Shown piece after piece: positions 10,381 through 21,400 of a stretch of 64,000 nucleotides of DNA (positions within the stretch are counted from its first letter, which is position 1; every line of letters starts with the position of its first letter). The notes below the pieces were generated by a model that did no database searches, was not told where the DNA came from, and worked only from the letters and a program-made list of their open reading frames with translations. This DNA comes from Cololabis saira (lineage: Eukaryota; Chordata; Actinopteri; Beloniformes; Belonidae): contig NC_084598.1 of the NCBI RefSeq assembly GCF_033807715.1, forward strand, positions 46,781,687-46,845,686, given 5' to 3'. The position numbers and the translations under genes are program-made.

Positions 10381-10960
10381 GTTAGCATCTCTGTTAGCAC
10401 TCCATTAGCATCTACAACATAGGTTAGCATCTCTGTTAGCACTTCGTTAGCATCTAAAACATAGGTTAGCAGCTCCATTAGCATCTACAACACAGGTTAG
10501 CACTCCGTTAGCATCTACAACATAGGTTAGCAGCTCCGTTAGCATCTACAACATAGGTTAGCAGCTCCGTTAGCATCTACAACCTAGGTTAGCACTCCGC
10601 TAGCTCCGTTAGCATCTACAACATAGGTTAGCATCTCTGTTAGCACTCCATTAGCATCTACAACATAGGTTAGCACTCCGTTAGCAGCTCCGTTAGCATC
10701 TACAACATAGGTTAGCACTGCGCTAGCTCCGTTAGCATCTACAACATAGGGAACCGACCCGGCCTCATCTACAACATAGGTTAGCATCTCTGTTAGCACT
10801 CCGTTAGCATCTACAACATAGGTTAGCCCTCTGCTAGCTCCGTTAGCATCTACAACATAGGTTAGCACTGCGCTAGCTCCGTTAGCATCTACAACATATG
10901 TTAGCACTCCGCTAGCTCCGTTAGCATCTACAACATAGGTTAGCATACCTTGTTAGAAGA
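10381..10960 (+). repeat. Exon 4 donor-edge minisatellite
   Basis: More than a dozen units of TTAGCATCTACAACATAGG with CACTCCG/CTCTGTTAGCA spacers occur here. One unit near 10745-10780 contains a longer exon copy (GGGAACCGACCCGGCCTC). Each unit carries the exon end ATCTACAACATAG followed by GTTAGC. Confidence 0.9.
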
Positions 10961-11166
10961 ACCTTGATGGGATCCAAGTTCCCTGAACAGAAGGTGGATA
11001 ACGACTTTGAGCATCAACACTTATGCTACATGATATTCTTCATGTAGCAGTTAGCCTCTATTCTTCATATAGCAGTTAGCTTCTATTCTTCATGTAGCAG
11101 TTAGCTAGCTCATGTCCAGCCCTGCGCAGCTTCTCCTGCCTTCATCGTTCTCTCCCTCGTCCCCAG
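10961..11166 (+). other. Intron 4 end
   Basis: Short low-copy sequence with three repeats of 'tattcttcatgtagcagttagc' (11030-11105), then a pyrimidine tract ending CCCCAG. No other feature is seen. Confidence 0.5.
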
Positions 11167-11297
11167 GCATCAGCGTGAGGAAGGGTAAAGGGCAGTACCG
11201 CGACACCCACATCGTGACCTTTGCCCCCCGCTACCTGCTGGACAACCGCTCCACGCACAAGCTAGCCTTCGCTCAGAGGGAGTTTGCCAGAGGCAAG
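11167..11297 (+). CDS. vps13d: vps13d exon 5
   Basis: It joins through a split glycine and reads ISVRKGKGQYRDTHIVTFAP, RYLLDNRSTHKLAFAQREFA and RGK, with donor GTGAGG after a complete codon. It is 131 bp and open. Confidence 0.94.
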
Positions 11298-11469
11298 GTG
11301 AGGAAGAAGGCTAGGGGGTGGAGGAGGGGTCGGGGGTGGGGGGGTGGAGAGACCAAGAACTAAAGAACTAGTTCTGGGAACCTGGAGTAACTTGGGAGTA
11401 GTTTGGAGAGGGACCTCTGAGGAACCTGTTAGTCCCTTTAGTCTGCGGTTTCCTTAGAACTTCACATCC
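11298..11469 (+). other. Intron 5 start, no feature seen
   Basis: G-rich donor-proximal sequence without a recognisable repeat or reading frame. A dispersed repeat begins at about 11470. Confidence 0.5.
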
Positions 11470-12486
11470 TTCCTGTTTCTTCTTCCGGCTCTCGGCGAAG
11501 GCGGACGCTTTTTCTGCTCCTCTCCCTTAACCATCTGCCCTGCTACTGCTTTTGTCCTGTCTCGTCTTCAGAGTCTCTCCTTTTCACTCCTCCGAAACTC
11601 TACAACTCTACATTTTTGCGACAAGAAGTCAGGGGGTAAGGGAGCCCTCCTGCCCCGATGGGACATTTTTTGCTGGATACACAATGGATTCCTGGAAACA
11701 TTGGAAACCGTTGTGTTTGGTGATTCTGTCTGTCGAGGACGTTGAAGATGCTTCATAATTGGATTTATGATAGCAGGATTTCTCCTAATTGGAGGAGGAG
11801 GATTCCTGGTCTACCGACAAACGTGTAAGTCGTCGACAGCTGTTCTGGCTCTTTCAGAGCTGCCGGACGTGGCTGAAGGATCAAGCAAGGTGATCAACAC
11901 TCAGACTTTAACGTTGGGGGAGCAAAGCCGTAAGCTGGATGTGATTCTTGAACAGAATCTCAGGCTGGCGGCGTCTTTGAGCTCATTGGCAAGATGGATA
12001 AGACCTTGGAGAAGTTGGAAGCTCGGCTTGGCGGGAATTGATCACAAATTCATCTGATTGGAGTCGCCATTGATGAACCAGAGACTGAAGGCAGACGGAA
12101 AATTACTGAGTGTGCCTGTTTGCAATATAATTGTTGATTCTATAATCTGACCTTGACAGGGCGGTTTGCCCGATCGCTCTGGTCACAATCTCCCTGGTGG
12201 AATGTAAACAAGGTGACTCTGCCCCCACTAGCCCTCCCCTCTCAGGAACATCTGTGGACCTGTTTCAGAACTGACCGAGCCGTCTGATAACATCAAGGAC
12301 ATTGGCTGAGGAGCAGCTCTGAGCGAAGTTCACAGACTTACCGCTACACACACACTTACTGATAACCACCTCCCTCAACTCAACGCCTTCCTCGGGCCCC
12401 CCTGTTATCAGCCCCCCCCCCCCAACAGTCTCCGGGTTTCGAGCGCCACAAAGCCGCGGCGATCACTTGGATGTGCTGTGCCGACG
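11470..12486 (+). mobile_element. Dispersed repeat copy B encoding a small membrane/coiled-coil protein (broken)
   Basis: Plus-strand copy of the repeat at 880. It starts with CTTCTTCCGGCTCTCGGCG. The ORF at 11552-11758 contains FATRSQGVREPSCPDGTFFA but has lost the usual MELINWSLST start by an internal deletion, and it ends at a shared frameshift (GAAGATGCTTCATAA). The following frame (11767-12057) has a hydrophobic segment MIAGFLLIGGGGFLVY and a charged, leucine-rich region. The 3' AATAAAGC/(TTCTGA)n tail is missing. It ends where a copy of exon 6 sequence (GGCTACATCTCCAGCCTC) begins at 12487. Confidence 0.65.
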
Positions 12487-12594
12487 GCTACATCTCCAGC
12501 CTCACCTTAGTCTTGGTCTGGAGGTCCTTGTTGGTCCTGGTCTGGAGGACCTCGTTGGTCCTGGTTTCCTCACATTCCTCCATGTCTCCTCCAG
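12487..12594 (+). repeat. Partial copy of exon 6 start and GGTCCT repeats
   Basis: GGCTACATCTCCAGCCTC at 12487-12504 duplicates an internal piece of exon 6 upstream of its acceptor. It is followed by short 'tcctggtctggaggac' repeats and the real acceptor CTCCAG. Confidence 0.65.
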
Positions 12595-12770
12595 GGCACG
12601 TCCAACCCCGAGGGCTACATCTCCAGCCTCCCCGGCTCCAGCGTGGTTTTCCACTGGCCCCGGAACGACTACGACCAGCTGCTCTGTGTCCGGCTGATGG
12701 ACGTCCCAGAATGCACCTGGAGCGGAGGGTTCGAGGTCAACAAGCCCAAGAGCTTCCACGTCAACATGAG
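12595..12770 (+). CDS. vps13d: vps13d exon 6
   Basis: It reads GTSNPEGYISSLPGSSVVFH, WPRNDYDQLLCVRLMDVPEC and TWSGGFEVNKPKSFHVNM plus two bases, with donor GTTAGC. It is 176 bp. The frame remains open far into the downstream repeat because each unit is a copy of the exon end, so gene predictors may overextend this exon. Confidence 0.94.
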
Positions 12771-13170
12771 GTTAGCCGTTAGCCTAGCGGTCAACAAGCC
12801 CAAGAGCTTCCACGTCAACATGAGGTTAGCCGTTAGCGCCGTTAGCCTAAAGGTCAACGAGCCCAAGAGCTTCCACGTCAACATGAGGTTAGCCGTTAGC
12901 CTAGCGGTCAACAAGCCCAAGAGCTTCCACGTCAACATGAGGTTAGCCGTTAGTGCCATTAGCCTAAAGGTCAACGAGCCCAAGAGCTTCCACGTCAACA
13001 TGAGGTTAGCCGTTAGCTTAGCGGTCAACAAGCCCAAGAGCTTCCACGTCAACATGAGGTTAGCCGTTAGCTTAGCAGTCAACAAGCCCAAGAGCTTCCA
13101 CGTCAACATGAGGTTAGCCGTTAGCTTAGCAGTCAACAAGCCCAAGAGCTTCCACATCAACATGAGGTGA
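12771..13170 (+). repeat. Exon 6 donor-edge tandem array
   Basis: Eight further copies of GTCAACAAGCCCAAGAGCTT with CCACGTCAACATGAGGTTAG and a short TAGCC spacer occur here. Units are about 48-63 bp and mostly multiples of three. The array therefore stays open in the exon frame and encodes NKPKSFHVNMRLAVSLAV repeats. Each unit carries a GT donor, so the exon could be extended by whole units if a later donor were used. Confidence 0.9.
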
Positions 13171-13448
13171 GGAGCGCCGTTAGCAGGTACGCCGTTAACA
13201 GGAACGCCGTTAGCAGGAACACCGTTAGCAGGAGCACCGTTAGCAGGAGCTCCGTTAGCAGGAACACCGCTAGCAGGTACGCCGTTAGCAGGAACTCCAC
13301 TAGCAGGTACGCCGTTAGCAGGAACGCCGTTAGCAGGAACGCCGTTAGCAGGAACACCGTTAGCAGGAACGCCGTTAGCAGGAGCACCGCTAGCAGGAAC
13401 ACCGCTAGCAGGAACGCCGAAACTGAAATGTTGGTCTGTGTTGGACAG
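13171..13448 (+). repeat. 15-bp minisatellite GCCGTTAGCAGGAAC
   Basis: About 17 units of GCCGTTAGCAGGAAC and variants run up to the acceptor TTGGACAG of exon 7. The TTAGC core resembles the donor sequence of the preceding array. Confidence 0.85.
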
Positions 13449-13572
13449 GGACACTCTGGGAAACTGCTTCTTCCTGCGGACAGAGATCAGCCTGAAGGGG
13501 GCGACGTACCAGATCTCCTTCACCAACACGGAGCAGCTGCCGCCGCCGCTGCGCGTCGACAACATGACCGAG
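13449..13572 (+). CDS. vps13d: vps13d exon 7
   Basis: It joins exon 6 via split Arg (NMR-DTLGNC) and reads DTLGNCFFLRTEISLKGATY through LPPPLRVDNMTE, with donor GTAAAG. It is 124 bp and open. Confidence 0.93.
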
Positions 13573-13712
13573 GTAAAGCTAGAGGTCAGAGGTCAGGCTA
13601 ACTCATCAGAGGTCAGGCTAACGTGACCGAGGTAAAGCTAGAGGTCAGAGGTCAGGCTAACTCATCAGAGGTCAGGCTAACTCATCAGAGGTCAGGCTAA
13701 CGCCCGCCCTCC
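13573..13712 (+). repeat. Exon 7 donor-edge copies
   Basis: Two copies of GACCGAGGTAAAGCTAGAGG followed by GTCAGAGGTCAGGCTAAC units. The first copy overlaps the true donor. Confidence 0.8.
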
Positions 13713-13950
13713 AAATCTACATTTGGATACTACATTTAGATTCTCTAGGAACTACGAGTAAACCTGCACTCTGAGAGCGGAGAGCTCTGCCAGGAACATA
13801 AGGCACTATCAGGTCTTGCAAATACTGCGGAGCTGAGCCGTTTTGGGCTTTATACGCAAGTATTAAAATTTTAAATTGGATTCTGAATTTTACGGGTAGC
13901 CAATGCAGCGATGCTACAGAGTTCAGAGTCTGGTCTTGTTGTTTCATGTC
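13713..13950 (-). mobile_element. L2-type LINE fragment (RT C-terminal region)
   Basis: The minus-strand ORF contains VASLHWLPVKFRIQFKILIL, AYKAQNGSAPQYLQDLI and VPYVPGRALRS, the conserved C-terminal block of fish L2-like reverse transcriptases. Only this fragment is present. A second copy of the same segment lies at 42565-42740. Confidence 0.75.
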
Positions 13951-14023
13951 TGGTTTAACGGCCCGCTGATTAACGGTTGCAGGTTCCGATCCAGTTCTGG
14001 TTTAACTGTGTTAATGGTTTCAG
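13951..14023 (+). repeat. Exon 8 acceptor-edge copy
   Basis: GCAGGTTCCGATCCAGTTCTGG at about 13978-14000 duplicates the acceptor and first bases of exon 8, 44 bases ahead of the real site. Confidence 0.75.
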
Positions 14024-14259
14024 GTTCCAATCCAGTTCTGGCAGCACGCCGTGGCTGACCTGCGTCTGCACACGGAGGTGAAAGCGGGCTCGGTTCTGGA
14101 CTACGCGGTGGACGAGCCCACGCTGCCGCCGTACCTGACGCTGACGGTGAAGGGAGCCGGGTCGTCCGAGGTCACGGCCGACATGAACTTCTTCAGGGAA
14201 TACAACAAGCTTTACTACGAGAACTTCATCTACATCGCAGCCGCGCACACATTCTCCCA
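14024..14259 (+). CDS. vps13d: vps13d exon 8
   Basis: It reads VPIQFWQHAVADLRLHTEVK, DYAVDEPTLPPYLTLTVKGA and KLYYENFIYIAAAHTFS plus two bases, with donor GTAAGA. It is 236 bp and open. The donor overlaps an apparent TAA in frame, so the exon must end at CA. Confidence 0.94.
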
Positions 14260-14360
14260 GTAAGATCAATAATAATAATAATAATAATTAAAGCTGTACT
14301 ACGAGAACTTCATCTACATCACCGCAGCGCACACATTCTCCCAGTAATAACAATAATTAT
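14260..14360 (+). repeat. Exon 8 donor-edge copy
   Basis: GTACTACGAGAACTTCATCT and the following ACATCACCGCAGCGCACACA to TCCCAGTAATAA repeat the last roughly 55 bases of exon 8 after an (AAT)n spacer. Confidence 0.85.
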
Positions 14361-14844
<484 letters not shown>

Positions 14845-14846
<2 letters not shown>

Positions 14847-15842
14847 ACAAGAACCTCGACTTCAGAACTTTCCAGTTTGGCTGTGAGAAAAACCCAGATT
14901 TTGGCTTCTGACAAGGTCTCAAATAACTCCGATTTGTGATCAAACCGTAGCTCGTAGCAGAAAAACGAAAACATTGTGAGAGACGCAGAACCCGGCAGAT
15001 TCTGACAATCTTAATTTTATTCATATATTCCTTAAAATGAGTGAGTAAGGTCAGTGCGAAGACAGAGTGAGATTCTTTTGAAGAAAACTTTTGATTACAT
15101 TACAGCCAATGGGGACTGAGGCAGGTATTGGCACCGCTCTAGCCCCCCGTTTAAATTTTGTGCATACCCCGCCTGTCAAAGTCACATTTTATGAATCCCA
15201 ACACCTATGTCTACATTCTGACCAAAAATTATTTGTCTCCTTTTTACAGTTTGGCCGTGAGCTCGAAATAAAAATAAAAATTCAGGTTATTTTTTACTGT
15301 TTCTCCCACTCTAGCAACCGACACCCGCACTCTAGATTTGACGAAAAGGTGATTTCCAGTCCTCGCTTGAGTGCTCGTATCTTGAAAAGTGTACATCTTA
15401 GGAGAAAACTTTGGTGTTTGGTTTGGTGTTTTGGAGAGAAGAGACGTTTTCCTCCGTTTTGAAGTTTGAATGACATTTCTACATGCAGGTATGAGAAAGT
15501 TAGGTGACTCAGAAAAAGGTGAATTTTGGCTTTTTTTTTTCCTTCCTCCCATCCACAGTGTGACATTCCGCGCCACACACGTACATGGGAAAATCTCCCC
15601 ATTAGTTCGGAAATTTTGAAATGTTTTTTCACTTCGTGCGAAAACTATTTGTGCGATCGCTCTGAAAATCCACAGGACTGTAGTTAAATTCAGGGCCTAC
15701 AACTTTCTAAATCGGTTCAGAATTTTTCGAGTAACGGTGTGCGAGTGGTGAGGCCCCAAAGTTCTCCCAATGCGTTCCAGATGGCCGAAAAAGCGACCAG
15801 TAAGACCTGGGGTTTTATATATACATATATATATATATATAT
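14845..15842. other. Intron 8, unclassified sequence
   Basis: About 1 kb without a recognisable gene. The text has the character of a degenerate dispersed repeat ('cagtttggctgtgag' recurs as 'cagtttggccgtgag' near 15247) and ends in a short (AT)n. No confident call is possible. Confidence 0.4.
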
Positions 15843-17049
15843 TAGGGGTGCAACGGTTCAGGTAGCCCACGGTTCGGTTTCGGTTTCGGTTTCGGTTTTT
15901 AGGCCACGGTTTCGGTTCGGTTTCGGTTTAAATTAAACCTAAATTATGGTTCTGGGTTAAATCGACGCAGAGCCTACGGCGTAGGGGTGCGCGCCGCCAC
16001 GTACCCTACGCCGTAGGCTCTGCGTTGGTGTAACGAGGAACCATAAATCAGCCTTTATGTGCATGAAGAGAGCTTTTTTTCCCAAAATTATCTGTTTATT
16101 TCTCTCATCACTTTTCAAAATGTAAATTACTATAATTCTTTATAGTCAACAGCCTCTTAATCTTGACAACTCAGTACAGTAAGTACATTTTACACTACTA
16201 AATACGTAAGGGATAATGCCCGACGAGGTACATTATCAGAAATATATGGACGTGAACCGTCCGACGCGAGCGGAGGACGGTTTCCCTCCGCGAAAATATT
16301 GTAAATTATTATATTTATAATTATTACAATATTACAAAATATTGTAGCTTGATCCTGATATGGGAGAGTTACAAAGTTGGGGAGATCAGCCTGAATTCTC
16401 TCGTCTCTCTGCCGGTCACAGTAATGCACGTGATGTCATGAAGGAGCCGGTGGTGGCGGAGGGAGAGGGAGGGAGGGCTGAACCTCAGGTTTTTTTCAGG
16501 TGTTTTAATTTAATTATTGGGGGAGTTTTGCCCGAGACGTTCGAGTTGGAGTCTGCCTTTGTTTATGACTGTAAAGCTGTTCGTTTCCTTCCTGTAAATA
16601 AACCGGCCCGATCAGAGCCGTCTCCGCCTGCTCAGTGTAACGTTTCACTCACCAGGCGGAGACTCTGATCTTCCACTAGCCGGTCTCAAACAATCATTAC
16701 AGACAGTAAAAGCTTCGTTAACTGTTTTCACTCCACCGTCGTTGTAACCAACAGCGAAACCGAAATGATGCCACCGGAGATTTGAATGAAGCCGGCGCTT
16801 CTTCTAACTTTTTTCTCTCAACTCCCCCGCTCCGTGTCTGCTCTGTGTGAGCGGGGAGTGGGCGGAGCTACAGCAGTGACTCGCGGAGCGCTGTTCTGCA
16901 GCAGCTGACAGGCACAAAAACACGCGGATTGTAAAGCATTAATGCAAAATGAATGGCAAAACCGAAAATCCGCGGCACACATGGGCGTATTGAACCGTGG
17001 AGGGCGAACCGAACGGTTCGGTTTTATACCGAGAACCGTTGCATCCCTA
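15843..17049. mobile_element. hAT-like non-autonomous element with nested palindromic MITE
   Basis: Ends are TAGGGGTGCAACGGTTC and GAACCGTTGCATCCCTA, inverted with small differences. The 8-bp flank ATATATAT on both sides fits a hAT target duplication but is also simple repeat. The interior has (GGTTTC)n near 15870-15925. A palindromic insert (about 15944-16060) with arms GACGCAGAGCCTACGGCGTA and its complement is also found at 26485-26612. No transposase is seen. Confidence 0.7.
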
Positions 17050-17074
17050 ATATATATATAAATATATATATAGT

Positions 17075-17321
17075 CCAGTCTGGCCCTCGGCAGGAGGGTC
17101 CCCCCTGATGAGCCTGGTCCTGCTCAAGGTTTCTTCCCTCCTAAAGGGGAGTTTTTCCTTGCCACTGTTTGGCTTAAGGTTTTTCTCCCACTAGGGGAGT
17201 TTTTACCTGCCATTGTTTATGTAATAACTGCTCGGGGGTCATGTTCTGGGTTTGGGTCTCTGTAAAGCGTCTAGAGACAACTCTGTTGTATTAGACGCTA
17301 TATAAATAAAAAAAAAAATTG

Positions 17322-17330
<9 letters not shown>
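17075..17330 (+). mobile_element. LINE 3' end ('cctaaaggggag' type)
   Basis: Plus-orientation copy of the common teleost repeat end: TTCCCTCCTAAAGGGGAGTT, TCTAGAGACAACTCTGTTGT, TATATAAATAAA and a (TTGAA)n tail. It probably derives from an L2/CR1-like LINE 3' untranslated region. The same sequence is inverted at 8277-8560. Confidence 0.6.
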
Positions 17331-17401
<71 letters not shown>

Positions 17402-17712
17402 TCATTATGCACTTCGAAAAAAAAGTCCTAATGTCCGGATTAATCCTACAATGTTGAGGAAAAAGTCGAAATGTCGTGTAAAAAGTCGAAATGTTGTGAA
17501 ATAAGTTGAAATGTCAATTCAAAATGTTGAGATTAATGTTGAAGTGTTGAGAAAAAAGTCGAAATGTCGAGATTAATGTTGAAGTACAATTTCGAGAAAA
17601 AAGTCGAAATGTTGAAATAAGACCTGAGGACACGCCCACAACCGCCTCCCCGGGCTCTGATTGGTCAGCGGTAGGCGGCTCTGATTGGTCGTTTTGGTGG
17701 TTTTTTCCGCAG
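17331..17712. repeat. (AT)n and degenerate GTCGAAATGT repeat
   Basis: (AT)n occupies 17329-17399. It is followed by degenerate units of 'gagaaaaaagtcgaaatgt' to about 17620; similar units occur at 44690-44740. The last 90 bases before exon 9 are unique sequence with two ATTGGTC motifs. Confidence 0.8.
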
Positions 17713-17815
17713 GACGGCCGACCGCCGGCCGGTGGGGAAGAAGCGCCTGGTCAGCAGCGCTCAGCTGGTTCTGGACGTGGAACCAAAGACACAGCGGGTC
17801 GTCCTCAGGAAGAAG
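17713..17815 (+). CDS. vps13d: vps13d exon 9
   Basis: It joins exon 8 via split Gln and reads TADRRPVGKKRLVSSAQLVL and DVEPKTQRVVLRKK, with donor GTACGA. It is 103 bp and open. Confidence 0.92.
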
Positions 17816-18111
17816 GTACGAGGGAGGGCTTCCCGGTGTCTGGACCGGTTATTAACAGGGTTAATAATGGTTATTAATGGACCGGCTATTAATGTTATTA
17901 ACCGGTAGGAGCCAGGGAAGCGGTCCCGGCTGTGGAGGATGACGGGCTGGTTATTAACGTGTTATTAACGTGTTATTAACGTGTTATTAACAGTGTTATT
18001 AACGGTGTTATTAACGTGTAGGAGCCAGGTAAGCGGTCCCAGCTGTGGAGGATGACCGGCTGGTTATTAACGTGTTATTAACGGTGTTATTAACGTGTTA
18101 TTAACGTGTAG
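17816..18111 (+). repeat. GTTATTAAC minisatellite with two copies of exon 10 start
   Basis: Runs of 'gttattaacgt' surround two acceptor-edge copies: TAGGAGCCAGGGAAGCGGTC near 17908 and TAGGAGCCAGGTAAGCGGTC near 18020. Both continue into CTGTGGAGGATGAC as in exon 10. The real acceptor is the third copy. Confidence 0.9.
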
Positions 18112-18269
18112 GAGCCCGGTAAGCGGTCCCAGCTGTGGAGGATGACCGGGTCCGGGATGCTCTGCCACGAGGGCTCGTCTCCCCCCCAGAGCAAGCCGGC
18201 CCAGCCTCGTCCCCTGGATTCGTCCCTGGTGCTGGACATCGCGGGACTAGCGGCCGTCAGTGACAACAG
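18112..18269 (+). CDS. vps13d: vps13d exon 10
   Basis: It reads EPGKRSQLWRMTGSGMLCHE, then SLVLDIAGLAAVSDN plus two bases, with donor GTGAGT. It is 158 bp and open. It is chosen as the genuine copy because only this unit continues through the full exon. Confidence 0.93.
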
Positions 18270-18351
18270 GTGAGTTACCGGGAGTTACCGCCGCCGGGAG
18301 GACTTCCTGTCTCACCTCCTTCCTGTCTCACCACCTACTTCCTGTCTGCAG

Positions 18352-18460
18352 CTTTGAGCCCCTGATGCTACGTCGGCCTGACTCCAGGAGAAGCACCACC
18401 CAGACCTGGTACTTCGACTCCGGGATGTTGACCTGCGGCCTCCCTCGGCTGGTGGTGCAG
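18352..18460 (+). CDS. vps13d: vps13d exon 11
   Basis: It reads FEPLMLRRPDSRRSTTQTWY and FDSGMLTCGLPRLVVQ, with donor GTAGGT. It is 109 bp and open. A 5-kb double minisatellite follows directly after the donor. Confidence 0.93.
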
Positions 18461-21400
18461 GTAGGTTCCCTCAAGTTCCCTTCAAGTTCTCCTAATGCCC
18501 CCTCAAGTTCCTTCTAGTTCTCCGAATGCCCCCTCAAGTTCTTCTAATGCCCCCTCAAGTTCCCTTCAAGTTCTCCTAATGCCCCCTCAAGTTCTCCTAA
18601 TGCCCCCTCAAGTTCCCTTCAAGTTCTCCTAATGCCCCTTCAAGTTCCCTTCAAGTTCTCCTAATGCTCCCTCAAGTTCTCCTAATGCCCCTTCAAGTTC
18701 CCCTTCAAGTTCTCCTAATGCCCCTCAAGTTCCCTTCAAGTTCTCCTAATGCCCCCTCAAGTTCCCTTCAAGTTCTCCTAATGCCCCTTCAAGTTCCCTT
18801 CAAGTTCTCCTAATGCTCCCTCAAGTTCTCCTAATGCCCCTTCAAGTTCCCCTTCAAGTTCTCCTAATGCCCCTCAAGTTCCCTTCAAGTTCTCCTAATG
18901 CCCCCTCAAGTTCCCTTCAAGTTCTCCTAATGCCCCTTCAAGTTCCCTTCAAGTTCTCCTAATGCCCCCTCAAGTTCTCCTAATGCCCCTTCAAGTTCCC
19001 CTTCAAGTTCTCCTAATGCCCCTCAAGTTCCCTTCAAGTTCTCCTAATGCCCCCTCAAGTTCAAGTTCTCCTAATGCCCCCTCAAATTCCCCTCAAGTTC
19101 TCCTAATGCCCCTCAAGTTCCCTTCAAGTTCTCCTAATGCCCCTCAAGTTCCCTTCAAGTTCTCCTAATTCCCCTTCAAGTTCTCCTAATGCCCCTCAAG
19201 TTCCCTTCAAGTTCTCCTAATGCCCCCTCAAGTTCAAGTTCTCCTAATGCCCCCTCAAATTCCCCTCAAGTTCTCCTAATGCCCCTCAAGTTCCCTTCAA
19301 GTTCTCCTAATGCCCCTCAAGTTCCCTTCAAGTTCTCCTAATGCCCCCTCAAGTTCTCCTAATGCCCCTTCAAGTTCCCTTCAAGTTCTCCTAATGCCCC
19401 TCAAGTTCCCTTCAAGTTCTCCTAATGCCCCCTCAAGTTCCCTTCAAGTTCTCCTAATGCCCCTTCAAGTTCTCCTAATGCCCCCTCAAGTTCCCCTCAA
19501 GTTCTCCTAATGCCCCCTCAAGTTCCCTTCAAGTTCTCCTAATGCCCCCTCAAGTTCTCCTAATGCCCCCTCAAGTTCCCTTCAAGTTCTCCTAATGCCC
19601 CCTCAAGTTCTCCTCAAGTTCTCCTAATGCCCCTTCAAGTTCCCCTCAAGTTCTCCTAATGCCCCTCAAGTTCAAGTTCTCCTAATGCATCCTCAAATTC
19701 CCTTCAAGTTCTCCTAATGCCCCCTCAAGTTCTCCTAATGCCCCTTCAAGTTCCCTTCAAGTTCTCCTAATGCCCCCTCAAGTTCTCCTAATGCCCCTTC
19801 AAGTTCCCCTTCAAGTTCTCCTAATGCCCCTCAAGTTCCCTTCAAGTTCTCCTAATGCCCCCTCAAGTTCTCCTAATGCCCCCTCAAGTTCAAGTTCTCC
19901 TAATGCCCCCTCAAATTCCCCTCAAGTTCTCCTAATGCCCCTCAAGTTCCCTTCAAGTTATCCTAATGCCCCTCAAGTTCCCTTCAAGTTATCCTAATGC
20001 CCCTCAAGTTCCCTTCAAGTTCTCCTAATGCCCCCTCAAGTTCAAGTTCTCCTAATGCCCCCTCAAATCCCCCTCAAGTTCTCCTAATGCCCCTCAAGTT
20101 CCCTTCAAGTTCTCCTAATGCCCCTCAAGTTCCCTTCAAGTTCTCCTAATGCCCCTCAAGTTCCCTTCAAGTTCTCCTAATTCCCCTTCAAGTTCTCCTA
20201 ATGCCCCCTCAAGTTCTCCTAATGCCCCTTCAAGTTCCCTTCAAGTTCTCCTAATGCCCCTCAAGTTCCCTTCAAGTTCTCCTAATGCCCCCTCAAGTTC
20301 CCTTCAAGTTCTCCTAATGCCCCTTCAAGTTCTCCTAATGCCCCCTCAAGTTCCCCTCAAGTTCTCCTAATGCCCCCTCAAGTTCCCTTCAAGTTCTCCT
20401 AATGCCCCCTCAAGTTCTCCTCAAGTTCTCCTAATGCCCCTTCAAGTTCCCCTCAAGTTCTCCTAATGCCCCCTCAAGGTCCCTTCAAGTTCTCCTAATG
20501 CCCCCTCAAGTTCTCCTAATGCCCCCTCAAGTTCCCTTCAAGTTCTCCTAATGCCCCTTCAAGTTCCCTTCAAGTTCTCCTAATGCCCCTCAAGTTCCCT
20601 TCAAGTTCTCCTAATGCCCCCTCAAGTTCAAGTTCTCCTAATGCCCCCTCAAATTCCCCTCAAGTTCTCCTAATGCCCCTCAAGTTCCCTTCAAGTTCTC
20701 CTAATGCCCCTCAAGTTCCCTTCAAGTTCTCCTAATGCCCCTCAAGTTCCCTTCAAGTTCTCCTAATTCCCCTTCAAGTTCTCCTAATGCCCCTCAAGTT
20801 CCCTTCAAGTTCTCCTAATGCCCCCTCAAGTTCAAGTTCTCCTAATGCCCCCTCAAATTCCCCTCAAGTTCTCCTAATGCCCCTCAAGTTCCCTTCAAGT
20901 TCTCCTAATGCCCCTCAAGTTCCCTTCAAGTTCTCCTAATGCCCCCTCAAGTTCTCCTAATGCCCCTTCAAGTTCCCTTCAAGTTCTCCTAATGCCCCTC
21001 AAGTTCCCTTCAAGTTCTCCTAATGCCCCCTCAAGTTCCCTCCAAGTTCTCCTAATGCCCCTTCAAGTTCTCCTAATGCCCCCTCAAGTTCCCCTCAAGT
21101 TCTCCTAATGCCCCCTCAAGTTCCCTTCAAGTTCTCCTAATGCCCCCTCAAGTTCTCCTAATGCCCCCTCAAGTTCCCTTCAAGTTCTCCTAATGCCCCC
21201 TCAAGTTCTCCTCAAGTTCTCCTAATGCCCCTTCAAGTTCCCCTCAAGTTCTCCTAATGCCCCTCAAGTTCAAGTTCTCCTAATGCATCCTCAAATTCCC
21301 TTCAAGTTCTCCTAATGCCCCCTCAAGTTCTCCTAATGCCCCTTCAAGTTCCCTTCAAGTTCTCCTAATGCCCCCTCAAGTTCTCCTAATGCCCCTTCAA

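Noticed and set aside
12669..13565. 298-residue minus-strand ORF
   Set aside because: Antisense of the exon 6 array and exon 7; open because the units are multiples of three.
13167..13601. ORF of VSRNAVSRNTVSR repeats running into exon 7
   Set aside because: Reads the 15-bp minisatellite and then exon 7 out of its true frame.
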